NCBI RefSeq assembly: GCF_000243235.1
Contig: NZ_JH594606.1
Coordinates: 1,011,752 to 1,075,751 of the forward strand
Reading direction: 5' to 3'
Source of the DNA: Gillisia limnaea DSM 15749
GTDB lineage: Bacteria > Bacteroidota > Bacteroidia > Flavobacteriales > Flavobacteriaceae
DNA length: 64,000 nt
A program made the translations under genes and the position numbers. This document shows positions 1-11,343 of this stretch, in pieces. Each line of letters starts with the position of its first letter. Positions within the stretch are counted from its first letter, which is position 1. The notes beneath the pieces were generated by a model. That model was not told where the DNA came from and did not search any database. It saw nothing but the letters and a program-made list of their open reading frames with translations.

Positions 1-89
1 AGCCAGCGACAAATAAGTATCCAGGCATCCCGGCGAAGATTTTATTGTAAAGATATTCTCATCTTTGCACAATAAATTTTTACAGAAAA

Positions 90-770
90 ATGCGAATAGA
101 TATTATTACCGTAGTTCCTGATATATTAACGAGTCCATTTGAAGTCTCCATTTTAAAAAGAGCGATTGAAAAAGGCCTGGTGGAAATTCATCTTCATAAT
201 CTTAGAGATTATGTAACCGACAATTACAAGCAAATCGATGATTATCAATTTGGAGGCGGCGCTGGAATGGTGATGATGATTGAGCCTATTGATAAATGTA
301 TTTCTGGATTAAAAGCTGAAAGGGATTACGACGAAATTATATATATGACCCCAGACGGTGAACGGTTTAACCAAAGGATGGCAAACTCACTCTCCCTTAA
401 GGAGAATATCATCTTGCTTTGCGGACATTACAAAGGTGTAGACCAAAGGGTTCGGGATCATTTTATAACCAGGGAAATTTCAATTGGAGACTATGTATTA
501 TCCGGTGGGGAACTGGCGGCTGCAGTGGTTTGTGATTCTATAATACGATTGATTCCCGGTGTATTGGGAAATGAAACTTCAGCTTTAACAGATTCCTTTC
601 AGGATGACCTGCTGGCACCACCTGTATATACAAGGCCTGCCGAATATAATGGCTGGAAGGTCCCCGGGATATTAACCTCCGGGAATTTCCCGAAAATTGA
701 AAGCTGGAGAGAAGAACAGTCTTACCTGAGAACCAAAAAGTTACGCCCCGATCTTCTAGGTGAAGATTAA
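90..770 (+). CDS. trmD: tRNA (guanine-N1)-methyltransferase TrmD
   Basis: Methylates N1 of G37 next to the anticodon of tRNAs reading CUN, CCN and CGG codons, using S-adenosylmethionine, and so prevents frameshifting. The protein is 226 residues, a normal TrmD length. The trefoil-knot SAM-binding motifs of the SPOUT fold are visible: GGGAGM at 55-60, [10 protein letters not shown] at 111-120 and [11 protein letters not shown] at 131-141. The C-terminal part ends with the usual basic helix. It lies directly upstream of rplS, the classic trmD-rplS arrangement, although a separate promoter precedes rplS here. A weak -7-like CATCTTTG element lies just upstream of the ATG at positions 60-67. Family assignment is very secure. 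Confidence 0.97.
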   Translation: MRIDIITVVPDILTSPFEVSILKRAIEKGLVEIHLHNLRDYVTDNYKQIDDYQFGGGAGMVMMIEPIDKCISGLKAERDYDEIIYMTPDGERFNQRMANSLSLKENIILLCGHYKGVDQRVRDHFITREISIGDYVLSGGELAAAVVCDSIIRLIPGVLGNETSALTDSFQDDLLAPPVYTRPAEYNGWKVPGILTSGNFPKIESWREEQSYLRTKKLRPDLLGED

Positions 771-783
771 ATAATTTTCTTGC

Positions 784-813
784 TTGTTTATACTATTAAA
801 TTTCATAATTTTG
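784..813 (+). promoter_or_regulatory. Bacteroidota-type promoter of rplS
   Basis: A TTG (784-786) is followed after 19 bases by TAATTTTG (806-813). This matches the Bacteroidota sigma-A consensus TTG-N(17-23)-TAnnTTTG. It implies a leader of about 65 nt before rplS, where autoregulatory structures are common for ribosomal protein genes. Confidence 0.6.
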
Positions 814-885
814 CACTCGTTTCTGAACCAACCTCTGGCGAAATCCGTGAATGTTGCTTTAGGCTAGCTATTTAAAAAATATAAT

Positions 886-1236
886 ATGGAAGCGTTAATT
901 AAATTCGTACAAGACGAATTCGTTGCTAAAAAAGATTTTCCTGAGTTTTCTGCCGGTGATACCATCACTGTGTACTACGAAATTAAGGAGGGAGCAAAAA
1001 CCCGTACTCAGTTTTTTAGAGGGGTTGTTATTCAGGTTAAAGGAACAGGAATTTCTAAAACATTTACCATTAGGAAAATGAGTGGAACTGTAGGTGTAGA
1101 AAGAATATTCCCTATGAACTTGCCTGCTTTACAAAAAGTTGAAGTTAATAAGCGTGGAGCTGTAAGAAGAGCCCGTATCTATTACTTTAGAGGTCTTACA
1201 GGTAAAAAAGCCCGTATCAAGGAAGAAAGAAGATAA
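886..1236 (+). CDS. rplS: 50S ribosomal protein L19
   Basis: Structural protein of the large ribosomal subunit at the 30S-50S interface. The 116-residue product shows the conserved L19 pattern: F-x-A-G-D-T near residues 21-26, the FRGVVIQ segment at about 44-50, the SGTVGVERIFP stretch at about 65-75, and a basic end in RRARIYYFRGLTGKKARI. It follows trmD by 115 bases, has its own promoter, and ends in a strong intrinsic terminator, so it is probably mainly monocistronic. Confidence 0.97.
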   Translation: MEALIKFVQDEFVAKKDFPEFSAGDTITVYYEIKEGAKTRTQFFRGVVIQVKGTGISKTFTIRKMSGTVGVERIFPMNLPALQKVEVNKRGAVRRARIYYFRGLTGKKARIKEERR

Positions 1237-1257
1237 TTTTCTTTTTCAAAAAAATTC

Positions 1258-1292
1258 AAAAAGGCTGTCTGAAAAGGCAGCTTTTTTTTTTG
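1258..1292 (+). terminator. Intrinsic terminator after rplS
   Basis: GCTGTC (1264-1269) pairs with GGCAGC (1276-1281) around a TGAAAA loop, is flanked by A-rich sequence and is followed by a run of ten T. It is a standard rho-independent terminator 28 bases past the rplS stop. Confidence 0.85.
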
Positions 1293-1582
1293 TGCTTTAT
1301 TTTTATCGTCACCGGATGTAGGATTAAAAGTTTAAGAAATAAACCTTTCATTTTCATTAAATTAAGAAAATTATTTCACTTCCTTCACCGCTTCTCAAAA
1401 ATCTTTTTGGTTTTAATATTCGTTATTTTTACATCAACATATTCCTCAACAAAAAACATTTTTCCCCATTCCTGAACTATTTATAACTCATTTAAAATTT
1501 TAACTTCTTTGCATTGTAATAAAATTGCTTAAGATCATTTTTTAATTTACATTCGACACCTTTAACCGTTAAAATATTAAAA
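1293..1582. other. AT-rich intergenic region without a visible gene
   Basis: This stretch separates the rplS terminator from the subtilase gene. A short frame at 1290-1475 encodes a phenylalanine- and isoleucine-rich peptide with no recognisable pattern and begins inside the terminator T-run, so I do not consider it a gene. The sequence TTCTTTG at 1505-1511 may be the -7 element for the downstream gene. Confidence 0.4.
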
Positions 1583-2995
1583 ATGAAGAATTTGAAGAAA
1601 ATGGCGCTATCTCTTTGCGCAATGGGAGTTTTATTTACCTCCTGTGAAAAAGATGAAATTAATGAAACTGTTGAGGTGGACGCAGTACAACTGGAAGAAG
1701 CACCCTTCAAAAATTACATGGTTATTTCCAAGAGCACTGAATTGACCAAAAGTGTAGAAAATTACCTAAAAACGAGTGGTGGAAAAATTGTAAGTACTAT
1801 TCCCGAAATAGGAATTGCTATTGTTAACTCGAAAGATGCAAATTTCATCCAGAATACTTTAAAAAATAAGGAAATTGTTTCCGTAGTCCCAGATTATGAA
1901 ATTAAATGGATTCCTTCTCAGGCAGAAAATGAGCTTACTAGTATGGACGTCTCAATAGAAGCTTTAACTCCTAGTCCAGGTACTACTGAAGGTGCATATA
2001 TTCGTTTATGGGGTATGGATGCAATAGATGCTCCAGAGGCATGGAATGCGGGTTATACAGGTAAGGGAGCAAGTGTATTTGTTCTTGACTCGGGTATAGA
2101 CAGGGATAATGTTGAATTTTCCCAAAACCTTAATAAAGATCTTTCCGCTTCATTTGTACCAGGTGAACCTTATTATACAAGTCCAGGAAGATTCCCTAAT
2201 CATGGTACTCACGTAGCAGGAACTATAGCTGCCAATAAAAATAATTTTGGCGTAATAGGAGTTGCTTATGAAGCTGAATTAGTTGCAGTAAAAGTTCTTT
2301 CAGAATTTACTGGTAGTGGAGCGTTTAGTTCTATAAATGCAGGTATAGTATATGCAGGAAATAACAAAGCAGATGTAGTAAATATGAGCCTTGGTGCAAC
2401 TTTCAATAAAAATGGAAAATTAACAGATGCAGACGGGAATGAATTTAAAATTCCCGCTAAATTTATTCAGGAGATTGTACTTGCACAACAAAGAGCAATT
2501 GATTACGCCTATAAAAATGGGGTCACTTTAATTGCATCTGCTGGAAACGATGGTATGAATTACGACGGAAATGGATCAACAATTAAATTGCCTGGTAGCT
2601 TAAACAATGTAATTACAATTTCGGCTACTGCTCCGGAAGGGTGGCATCCATTCTCAAATCCGAATACGAATTTTGATATCCCTGCAAGTTATACTACTTA
2701 TGGTAAGTCTTTAATTGACCTTGCAGCACCAGGTGGTGATGGAGATGTATCTGTATTGGACATGATATTTAGTGTTGCAAGTGGTGAGGACGCTTTCAAT
2801 TACAATGCTGGTACCAGCATGGCTTCTCCACACGCGGCGGGAGTTGCTGCACTTATTATTGGGAAATATGGAAAAATGAGTCCTCATGAAGTGGAAAAAC
2901 TATTGATCCGCTCATCAGATCAAGTTGATGGAAACGGTCAAAGCCTTTTCTTTGGGAAAGGCCGCGTTAACGCTTTTCGTGCTGTAACAGAATAA
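1583..2995 (+). CDS. Subtilisin-like serine protease (S8 family), lipoprotein
   Basis: Predicted extracytoplasmic serine endopeptidase of the S8 family. The N-terminus is a lipoprotein signal with the lipobox LFTSC, giving lipidated Cys21. Residues about 44-110 look like an inhibitor I9 propeptide (YMVISKS ... VVPDYEIKW). The catalytic triad is complete: Asp169 in VFVLDSGID, His207 in HGTHVAGT and Ser412 in GTSMASPHAAG, with oxyanion-hole Asn322 in SAGND. The protein ends soon after the catalytic domain (470 residues), with no T9SS sorting tail, so it should be anchored by lipid rather than secreted by T9SS. It is monocistronic, with its own terminator. Substrate is unknown. Confidence 0.93.
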   Translation: MKNLKKMALSLCAMGVLFTSCEKDEINETVEVDAVQLEEAPFKNYMVISKSTELTKSVENYLKTSGGKIVSTIPEIGIAIVNSKDANFIQNTLKNKEIVSVVPDYEIKWIPSQAENELTSMDVSIEALTPSPGTTEGAYIRLWGMDAIDAPEAWNAGYTGKGASVFVLDSGIDRDNVEFSQNLNKDLSASFVPGEPYYTSPGRFPNHGTHVAGTIAANKNNFGVIGVAYEAELVAVKVLSEFTGSGAFSSINAGIVYAGNNKADVVNMSLGATFNKNGKLTDADGNEFKIPAKFIQEIVLAQQRAIDYAYKNGVTLIASAGNDGMNYDGNGSTIKLPGSLNNVITISATAPEGWHPFSNPNTNFDIPASYTTYGKSLIDLAAPGGDGDVSVLDMIFSVASGEDAFNYNAGTSMASPHAAGVAALIIGKYGKMSPHEVEKLLIRSSDQVDGNGQSLFFGKGRVNAFRAVTE

Positions 2996-3017
2996 GCTTT
3001 ATTTATATTAAAATGTT

Positions 3018-3044
3018 AAAAGCCCCTTTTATGGGGCTTTTTTT
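3018..3044 (+). terminator. Intrinsic terminator after the S8 protease
   Basis: AAAAGCCCC (3018-3026) and GGGGCTTTT (3033-3041) form a perfect stem around TTTTAT, followed by more T. It lies 23 bases past the protease stop. Confidence 0.9.
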
Positions 3045-3358
3045 ATGCCTCATAATTAATCCCTGCTTATAACCAGGACAGGAGGTGCTACTAATATTAA
3101 AAATCTATGTAAATCAGGAAGGCAAGTGCACCCCAATTATACGGGCAGGCCGGCCTGAATGAAATTAATTTAGGGCAGTCTTCGGGGAATTAAACCCTTA
3201 ATGAGGGATGAAAATAGTTAAAGTTCTTGATTTTTAAATTTCTCTGAAGTAAATTTAAGGGTATTTAAAGTTCAATAGAATGACACAAGGATTTCCAGAA
3301 TTTTAAATACTGTAAAGCAATATTCTTTACCAGGGTTTTTTATCTTCTAAAAATGAAT

Positions 3359-3377
3359 CTTTTTGCATTGCAAAAAG
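3359..3377. repeat. Perfect 9-bp inverted repeat, possible operator
   Basis: CTTTTTGCA and its exact reverse complement TGCAAAAAG are separated by one T. The arm includes TTTTTGC, resembling the end of a Bacteroidota -7 element, so this could be an operator overlapping a promoter that fires into the following intergenic sequence. No downstream coding gene begins within 380 bases. The regulatory role is inference. Confidence 0.35.
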
Positions 3378-3522
3378 CAGTTAGAACGATAAAGACCTAT
3401 TTGATGTAATTTGGGCGCGTTTGTGAACAAATTGTATCATATGAAGTAATGCACGTAGTAAGTTCTATTAATAGACTTATATAGATTTTAAAAGATCTGG
3501 CGGTAAAGCATTATTTCATTAG

Positions 3523-3563
3523 AAGCCATTTCAATATACATGGTATGTTGAAATGGCTTTTTA
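3523..3563 (+). terminator. Orphan terminator-like hairpin, maybe end of a small RNA
   Basis: AAGCCATTTCAA (3523-3534) pairs perfectly with TTGAAATGGCTT (3548-3559) around a 13-base loop, followed by TTT. No gene ends just before it on either strand. It may terminate an unannotated transcript starting near the inverted repeat at 3359-3377, or act as an attenuator in a long leader of the next gene. Confidence 0.5.
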
Positions 3564-3745
3564 ATTTAAATATTTCTTAAACCTTTCCAGTTGCAGGTTC
3601 CCAAACTATGATAAAAGATTGAAAAATCTTATCTTCGCAACGCAGGGTATTAAGACATTCTTCATACTTCTTTATCTTTTATCAATTATCCAGACTTATT
3701 TTTTATAAATCCAGAATTTTTAAAAATTTTGTCTTAACAATATAA

Positions 3746-5983
<2,238 letters not shown>

Positions 5984-6004
5984 ACCACCTTGAAATAGAA
6001 GAAA

Positions 6005-6045
6005 CTAAGGCCGGATTTTCCACGATTCCGGCCTTTCATTTTTTT
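6005..6045 (+). terminator. Intrinsic terminator after isocitrate dehydrogenase
   Basis: AAGGCCGGA (6007-6015) pairs with TCCGGCCTT (6027-6035) around an 11-base loop, then CATTTTTTT. Confidence 0.88.
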
Positions 6046-6268
6046 GCTAAAGCTTGAGTTTATTTTTATTTTGTTGAATCTTTTTGATCATAAAAACCAA
6101 ATTACTAAAGTTTTAAATCCCGATCGTATCAACCAGGCTATGGCAGAACTATAGATTTTTTCACTGCTGCTTACAAATAGCAAAAAACTTAGAGTGAACT
6201 ATTCTTAAAATTGGGTTTACTTTTTTTCTATACCCTCAACTGCCGTATATTTAAACAAAAATTCAAGC

Positions 6269-8632
6269 TTGAATAAATTTCTCTCCCTATTGTTTCTATT
6301 GTTTTTTTTAGTTACAAATGCTCAGGATAAAGCGGTTCTAAATGGTGTGGTAAAAGATGCCTCCAGCAACGAAACCCTGTATGGTGTAAATATATTACTA
6401 CCAACGTTAAATGCCGGTACGGTCACAAATGAATATGGGTTCTATTCCATAAAATTGCCCAATGGCACACATCAAATTAAAGTTTCATATCTGGGTTACC
6501 AGGAACTGGTTACAGAAGTTACTATCGAAGAAAATAAAACGTTGAATTTTGATTTAATTCCAGCCTCAGAATTTCTTGATGAAGTTATATTGACGGAAAA
6601 CATTGAACGTTTAAATATCAAAAAACCGGAAATGAGTGTCAACAAACTCGATATAAATACAATTCAAAAGCTACCTGTGGTCTTTGGAGAAGTCGATGTT
6701 GTAAAATCATTATTATTACTACCCGGGGTTTCCAATGCCGGAGAAGGATCTTCCGGATTTAACGTTCGGGGCGGAGCTGTAGATCAAAATTTGATCTTAC
6801 TGGATGAAGCAACCATTTATAATGCTTCCCATTTATTTGGATTATTTTCTGTTTTTAATCCCGATGCTATCAAGAATTTAAAGCTGTATAAAGGAGGGAT
6901 TCCTGCCAAGTATGGCGGAAGAGTCTCTTCTGTTTTGGAAATCTATCAAAAAGACGGAAATAGCAAAAAGTTTGAAGCCAATGGCGGTATAGGTGTTATT
7001 TCAAGCCGTTTATTGGCACAGGGTCCTATAATAAAGGATAAAGGCTCTTTTCTAATAGGTGGCAGGAGCTCCTATGCTCACCTGTTCCTTAAACTTACCG
7101 ATAACCCTAATTCTGCTTATTTCTACGATTTGAATACTAAATTAAGTTATAGAATTGATAAAAGTAACAGTATTTTATTTTCAGGTTACTTTGGCAGGGA
7201 CGTATTTAATATCAATGAAAGCTTTAAAAACACTTATGGTAATGCCGTTTTTAATTTACGCTGGAATCACGTTTTAACCGATAATATTTTCACCAATCTA
7301 TCTGTAATCTACAGTGATTATTATTATGGATTAACCCTCGATTTCGTTGAATTTAACTGGAACAGCGGTATAAAAAACCTGAATCTCAAATACGATTTCA
7401 GTCACTATTTAAATGAAAATTTCAATTTTGAATATGGGGTTCATTCTACCTACTATGAATTTAATCCAGGAGAAATTGAACCTAGCACAGAAAGTTCAGG
7501 GATAAATAATTTTAATCTCACCAAGAAATATGCCTTCGAAAATGCGCTTTATTTTTCTGTGGAACAAAAATTCTCGGAAAAATTCTCGGCAGAATACGGC
7601 CTCAGGTATAGTAGTTTTCTAAGGTTAGGACAAAAGGAACTCAATTTATATCAAAATGACCAGGCAGTTATCTTCAATGAGGATTTTGGCATTTACGAAG
7701 AAGCCAACCCTATTGGCAGTAAGGAACTTTCAAAATCTTCTATAGAGCGATCCTTTGGGAACCTGGAGCCAAGGTTGGCACTGGCTTATAGTTTCAATGA
7801 TTACCAGTCCGTTAAAGCCAGTTACAATAGAATGAGCCAATATTTACACCTAATTACCAACACCAGCTCCCCAACTCCTTTAGATATTTGGGCCCCCAGC
7901 GGTAAATATATTGAACCTCAGTTATTGGATCAGGTTGCTCTGGGTTATTTTCAAAATTTCAACAATGAAAAATACTCATTAGAGATAGAAGGATTTTATA
8001 AGTTCATTAAAAACCGATTGGATTATATAGACGGAGCAAATTTAGTTGCAAATAATGCCATTGAACAGGCTATTCTTCCCGGAACTGCCCGGGCGTTTGG
8101 GTTAGAATTATTGCTTCGGAAAAACACAGGCCGATTTACGGGATGGCTGGCTTATACCCTGTCCAGATCTGAACAAAGAACTCCGGGAAGAACTCCAGTA
8201 GAATCTGGAATAAATAGTGGTAACTGGTATAGCACAGGATATGATAAACCTCATGATATTTCACTTACAGGAAGTTATGAAATTTCTAAAAAATGGCAAT
8301 TAAATACCAGTTTCGTATATCAAACAGGGTTGCCTACCACCTATCCCACAGGCCAATACCGATTTGAAAATTTAAACATTCCAGTCTATTCTCCAAGGAA
8401 TAGTAACAGGTTGCCGGCATACCATCGTTTAGATATTTCAGCGACCTATATTCCCAAAAGAAAAACCAAAACTTTTGAATCCTCATGGAATTTTGGGATT
8501 TACAATGTGTACAATAGGATGAATGCGGTATCATTAAGTTTCAGAAAGAATGAAGATTCAGGAAATAATGAGGCCGTAAGATTATCATTGTTCGGAATAA
8601 TCCCCTCGGTCACTTATAATTTTAAATTTTAA
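6269..8632 (+). CDS. TonB-dependent receptor with carboxypeptidase-like regulatory domain
   Basis: Outer-membrane transporter driven by TonB. The start codon is TTG; it gives a clean signal peptide ending near residue 18 (VTNAQ). Residues about 20-105 form a CarboxypepD_reg-like beta-sandwich (LNGVVKDASSNETLYGVNI ... VSYLGYQELVTEV). The plug domain follows, with the conserved KSLLLLPGV and the GFNVRGG motif around 165-171. The remainder is a 22-strand barrel rich in aromatic strands, ending in the typical terminal strand VTYNFKF. At 787 residues it is on the short side for the class, and it lacks a SusD partner. It is followed closely by a DUF4249 lipoprotein, a frequent Flavobacteria pairing. 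The cargo is not evident. Confidence 0.92.
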   Translation: MNKFLSLLFLLFFLVTNAQDKAVLNGVVKDASSNETLYGVNILLPTLNAGTVTNEYGFYSIKLPNGTHQIKVSYLGYQELVTEVTIEENKTLNFDLIPASEFLDEVILTENIERLNIKKPEMSVNKLDINTIQKLPVVFGEVDVVKSLLLLPGVSNAGEGSSGFNVRGGAVDQNLILLDEATIYNASHLFGLFSVFNPDAIKNLKLYKGGIPAKYGGRVSSVLEIYQKDGNSKKFEANGGIGVISSRLLAQGPIIKDKGSFLIGGRSSYAHLFLKLTDNPNSAYFYDLNTKLSYRIDKSNSILFSGYFGRDVFNINESFKNTYGNAVFNLRWNHVLTDNIFTNLSVIYSDYYYGLTLDFVEFNWNSGIKNLNLKYDFSHYLNENFNFEYGVHSTYYEFNPGEIEPSTESSGINNFNLTKKYAFENALYFSVEQKFSEKFSAEYGLRYSSFLRLGQKELNLYQNDQAVIFNEDFGIYEEANPIGSKELSKSSIERSFGNLEPRLALAYSFNDYQSVKASYNRMSQYLHLITNTSSPTPLDIWAPSGKYIEPQLLDQVALGYFQNFNNEKYSLEIEGFYKFIKNRLDYIDGANLVANNAIEQAILPGTARAFGLELLLRKNTGRFTGWLAYTLSRSEQRTPGRTPVESGINSGNWYSTGYDKPHDISLTGSYEISKKWQLNTSFVYQTGLPTTYPTGQYRFENLNIPVYSPRNSNRLPAYHRLDISATYIPKRKTKTFESSWNFGIYNVYNRMNAVSLSFRKNEDSGNNEAVRLSLFGIIPSVTYNFKF

Positions 8633-8725
8633 GGATATGAAATGAGCATAACGCGAATACGGTACAAACACCTATTAAGATATGTGAATTGCATATGCCC
8701 ATTAAAAAACAATAAACATCCACAT

Positions 8726-9535
8726 ATGAAAAATTTAAAAATCACTATACTCCTACTAATGCTTCTTAGCATCTATTCCTGTGAAGAAGTAGTGGATGTG
8801 ACGCTGGAAGAATCTGAGCCAAGGTTGGTAGTGGAGGCCTCTATTCTTTGGAAAAAAGAGACTACCGGCAATTTTCAAATAATACAGCTAACCACAACAG
8901 CTCCATTTTTTGATGACTCTACTCCACCGGCAGAAGGAGCTAAAGTTTCAGTGAAATCTGAAAGCGGAGCTCGTTATGTTTTTGAGGAATTGGAACCGGG
9001 GTTTTACGTTAATGATATTTTTGAACCGGAACTAAACATGTCCTATGATTTGGAAATACTCTATAAAGATGAAGTTTATATAGCAACAGAGTCTTTGATA
9101 CCCGTTAGCTCTCTGGAATATGTCGAACAATCAACGGGTGGAGGATTTGGTGGGGAGGATATAGAATTGAGAGCGTATTATTTTGATCCTCCGGATGTTG
9201 AAAATTATTATTTTTTTAAATTTTTCTATGAGGATCTTTCTATTCAAATTTCGGAAGATGAATTCACCGATGGGAATTTAACTTTTGCCTATTTTTCAAA
9301 TGAAGATCTGGTCCCGGGAGAGGAGGTCGGGTTCGAAACTCAGGGAATCTCAAAAAGATTCTATGAGTATATGTTCATATTGCGATCACAGGCTGGCACA
9401 AATGGTGGAGGCCCATTTCAAACGCAACCTACAACGGTTAGAGGAAACATTATAAATACAACGAATCCCGACAATTTCGCATTCGGATATTTTCGGTTAT
9501 CAGAAACCGATTTACTAACATATACCCTACAGTAA
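8726..9535 (+). CDS. DUF4249-family lipoprotein
   Basis: Predicted outer-membrane-associated lipoprotein of unknown function (DUF4249). A reading frame is open from 8642, but the ATG at 8726 is the likely start because it places a lipoprotein signal (MKNLKITILLLMLLSIYSC) directly at the N-terminus; the 28 upstream residues show no signal character. After Cys19 comes the family's typical opening, EEVVDVTLEESEPRLVVEA, followed by a beta-rich domain. The gene follows a TonB-dependent receptor, and the pair is usually regarded as an uptake unit by context, although no biochemical role is established. Confidence 0.85.
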   Translation: MKNLKITILLLMLLSIYSCEEVVDVTLEESEPRLVVEASILWKKETTGNFQIIQLTTTAPFFDDSTPPAEGAKVSVKSESGARYVFEELEPGFYVNDIFEPELNMSYDLEILYKDEVYIATESLIPVSSLEYVEQSTGGGFGGEDIELRAYYFDPPDVENYYFFKFFYEDLSIQISEDEFTDGNLTFAYFSNEDLVPGEEVGFETQGISKRFYEYMFILRSQAGTNGGGPFQTQPTTVRGNIINTTNPDNFAFGYFRLSETDLLTYTLQ

Positions 9536-9560
9536 AATAAGCGCTTTGTTCATTTTATCC

Positions 9561-9568
9561 TAACTTTG
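9561..9568 (+). promoter_or_regulatory. -7 element upstream of small membrane protein gene
   Basis: TAACTTTG fits the TAnnTTTG -7 consensus, 21 bases before the ATG at 9589. A TTTG lies at 9545-9548, but its 12-base spacing is short, so only the -7 box is well supported. Confidence 0.4.
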
Positions 9569-9588
9569 AATTTTCTGAAACTCAAAAA

Positions 9589-9810
9589 ATGAAACATACT
9601 AATAAAGAATTGCTGGGGAAAGGACTAAGATACCTTGCCGGCGCGCTACCCTTAATAGTGATAGGTCCTTCAGTATTATATACCGCTTTTAATAACCGGG
9701 AACATCCCCTGTACATCGCGGTCCTTATTTTTGGGCTACTGGCTTGTGCAGGAGCTATCTTTTTAATGTTTAAAGGAATTGGCACCTTGATGAAATCATT
9801 ATTTGACTGA
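9589..9810 (+). CDS. Small two-helix membrane protein (DUF6095-like)
   Basis: A 73-residue protein with two predicted transmembrane helices: about residues 15-34 (LAGALPLIVIGPSVLYTAF) and about 42-64 (YIAVLIFGLLACAGAIFLMFKG). It ends in a short cytoplasmic-type tail. The overall pattern (KGLRYLAGALPLIVIGP) resembles the small Flavobacteria family DUF6095, a match made from memory. It has its own -7 element. Function is unknown. Confidence 0.75.
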   Translation: MKHTNKELLGKGLRYLAGALPLIVIGPSVLYTAFNNREHPLYIAVLIFGLLACAGAIFLMFKGIGTLMKSLFD

Positions 9811-9860
9811 TTTTTAAGCTACCTTAGTTTATGAATTTCCTCTATTTTCAGTCCTAAATA

Positions 9861-9923
9861 ATGGAATCAATAGCTCCAATTACACCGGAAACAGTTCCCT
9901 ATAAAAAGCTAAAGTCGTTTTAA
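9861..9923 (+). CDS. Possible 20-residue peptide ORF
   Basis: A short frame encodes MESIAPITPETVPYKKLKSF between the small membrane protein and the convergent amidohydrolase, ending two bases before that gene's stop. It has an ATG in A-rich surroundings and TACCTTAG (9820-9827) as a weak -7-like box. The composition is not obviously random but nothing identifies it. Could be chance; conservation across relatives would decide. Confidence 0.2.
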   Translation: MESIAPITPETVPYKKLKSF

Positions 9924-9925
9924 GC

Positions 9926-11326
9926 TTACTTTCTTATTTCTGAAAGCATCTTCTTTAGGTCCTCTTCTCTAAATATCTTATCTCCAATAATTACCGCTTC
10001 TATATCCCTGATATTTTTTATATCCTCCAGCGGATTATTCTCCAGCAAAATTAGATCGGCAACTTTTCCTTCTGCAACTCCGCCATAGAATTCCTCCATC
10101 CCAAAAAAAGAAGGACCGTAAATAACTGAAGTGGTCAATGCCTGCTGCGGACTTAAACCTGCTTTTACAAAATCTTGAAGTTCCTCCTGTAGGGATCCTC
10201 CTGGATATACAAAAGAATTAAATGCTCCCGAATCTGATCCTGCCAATAACTTTACTCCTGCTTCATACATAGGAAGCAGCATTGCTGAAGTTTGCTTCTC
10301 CATTTTTGACCGGGAACTACTTCCTGCTTCCCGCGCACGCTTTGCAGATTCTATTCTTCCCTGGTAGCTCTGGCGTACTCCGGGACCCATATAATTTAGC
10401 AAGGAATCCTGGGTATGATCAACATCAAGCATTTCAGCAAGCGTTTTTCCAATATGCACCGTTGGCGTAACATAAACACCTTCAGCAGCCATTTTTTCAA
10501 AAACCTGTTGTGCAAGCTCAGGATCATAAGTTTCTATTATTCGATCCATCATTCCATAACCCAAATTCATAGCCGTCAAACTATCTGCAACAGGAGAGCA
10601 GGCTTTTAAAGCGTAGTACATATGTTCCGTACCATCAAGGCCATAATCAATGGCTTCAAGAAAATCTGCAGAAAGAGGCATGTGCCCGGTAGTTTTTAAA
10701 CCTCTCTTTTCAGCGGCTTTTATTATTTCGTAAAACATTTCCTTAGTGAGGTTCCCATCGTACATTTTCACATAATCTACTCCCATTGCTTCAAGCGAAT
10801 CCAAAGCTTTTTCAATGTCTTGAGTGTTGCTTATCCGGATAGAACCGGGCCACGCAGGATCATCACCATCTAATTTTGGTCCGGAGGTGAAAATACCGGG
10901 CCCTTCTAGTGAACCATTCGCTATTTGTTCCCGCCATTCCAAAACACTTGGAGTAATATCTCCGCCGGCATCTCTTACAGTCGTAATTCCATGAGCGAGG
11001 AATAAGGGAAGGAAATTTTTATTTTCCTCTACCAGGGTATCTCCTCCACGAAAATGCACGTGCATATCCCAGAGGCCCGGCATCAGGAACTTGTTTTCTG
11101 CATTTAAAGTTTTTTTAGCTTCATATCTATCTGAATCTGTCATTTCCCCTACAAAGCGAATTGTATCTCCGGATATTCCAACCAATCGTTCCTGAAGGAT
11201 CACTCCCGAAGCAACATCAACAATAGAAGCATTCAGGATCAAGAGGTCAAATTTTTCTTTTTCTTCAGAATTGCAGGAAACTATAAGAGAAACCAAACAA
11301 ATGCTGATGAGGAATTTTTTTATCAT
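9926..11326 (-). CDS. Amidohydrolase-family lipoprotein
   Basis: Metal-dependent hydrolase of the amidohydrolase superfamily (imidazolonepropionase/prolidase-like branch), probably periplasmic. The N-terminus has a lipoprotein signal with lipobox LIVSC (Cys18). The metal-binding HxH is in GLWDMHVHFRGG near residue 90, a bridging lysine candidate is in VDYVKMYDG, the two histidines occur in GHMPL and GTEHMYYAL, and the metal-binding aspartate is in LLAGSDSGAF. The C-terminal VAEGKVADLILLENNPLEDI is the standard closing beta-sandwich. The substrate cannot be named; dipeptidase or cyclic-amide hydrolase activity is possible. It is monocistronic and convergent with the preceding small gene. Confidence 0.88.
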   Translation of the reverse strand: MIKKFLISICLVSLIVSCNSEEKEKFDLLILNASIVDVASGVILQERLVGISGDTIRFVGEMTDSDRYEAKKTLNAENKFLMPGLWDMHVHFRGGDTLVEENKNFLPLFLAHGITTVRDAGGDITPSVLEWREQIANGSLEGPGIFTSGPKLDGDDPAWPGSIRISNTQDIEKALDSLEAMGVDYVKMYDGNLTKEMFYEIIKAAEKRGLKTTGHMPLSADFLEAIDYGLDGTEHMYYALKACSPVADSLTAMNLGYGMMDRIIETYDPELAQQVFEKMAAEGVYVTPTVHIGKTLAEMLDVDHTQDSLLNYMGPGVRQSYQGRIESAKRAREAGSSSRSKMEKQTSAMLLPMYEAGVKLLAGSDSGAFNSFVYPGGSLQEELQDFVKAGLSPQQALTTSVIYGPSFFGMEEFYGGVAEGKVADLILLENNPLEDIKNIRDIEAVIIGDKIFREEDLKKMLSEIRK

Positions 11327-11343
11327 GCTATAGTTATTAATTA

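Noticed and set aside
1290-1475. 61-codon open frame after rplS
   Set aside because: It starts within the T-run of the rplS terminator, has a random hydrophobic composition typical of AT-rich noncoding DNA, and matches no family.
8642-8725. Upstream extension of the DUF4249 lipoprotein
   Set aside because: The extension places about 28 charged or polar residues before the lipoprotein signal, which would prevent export.
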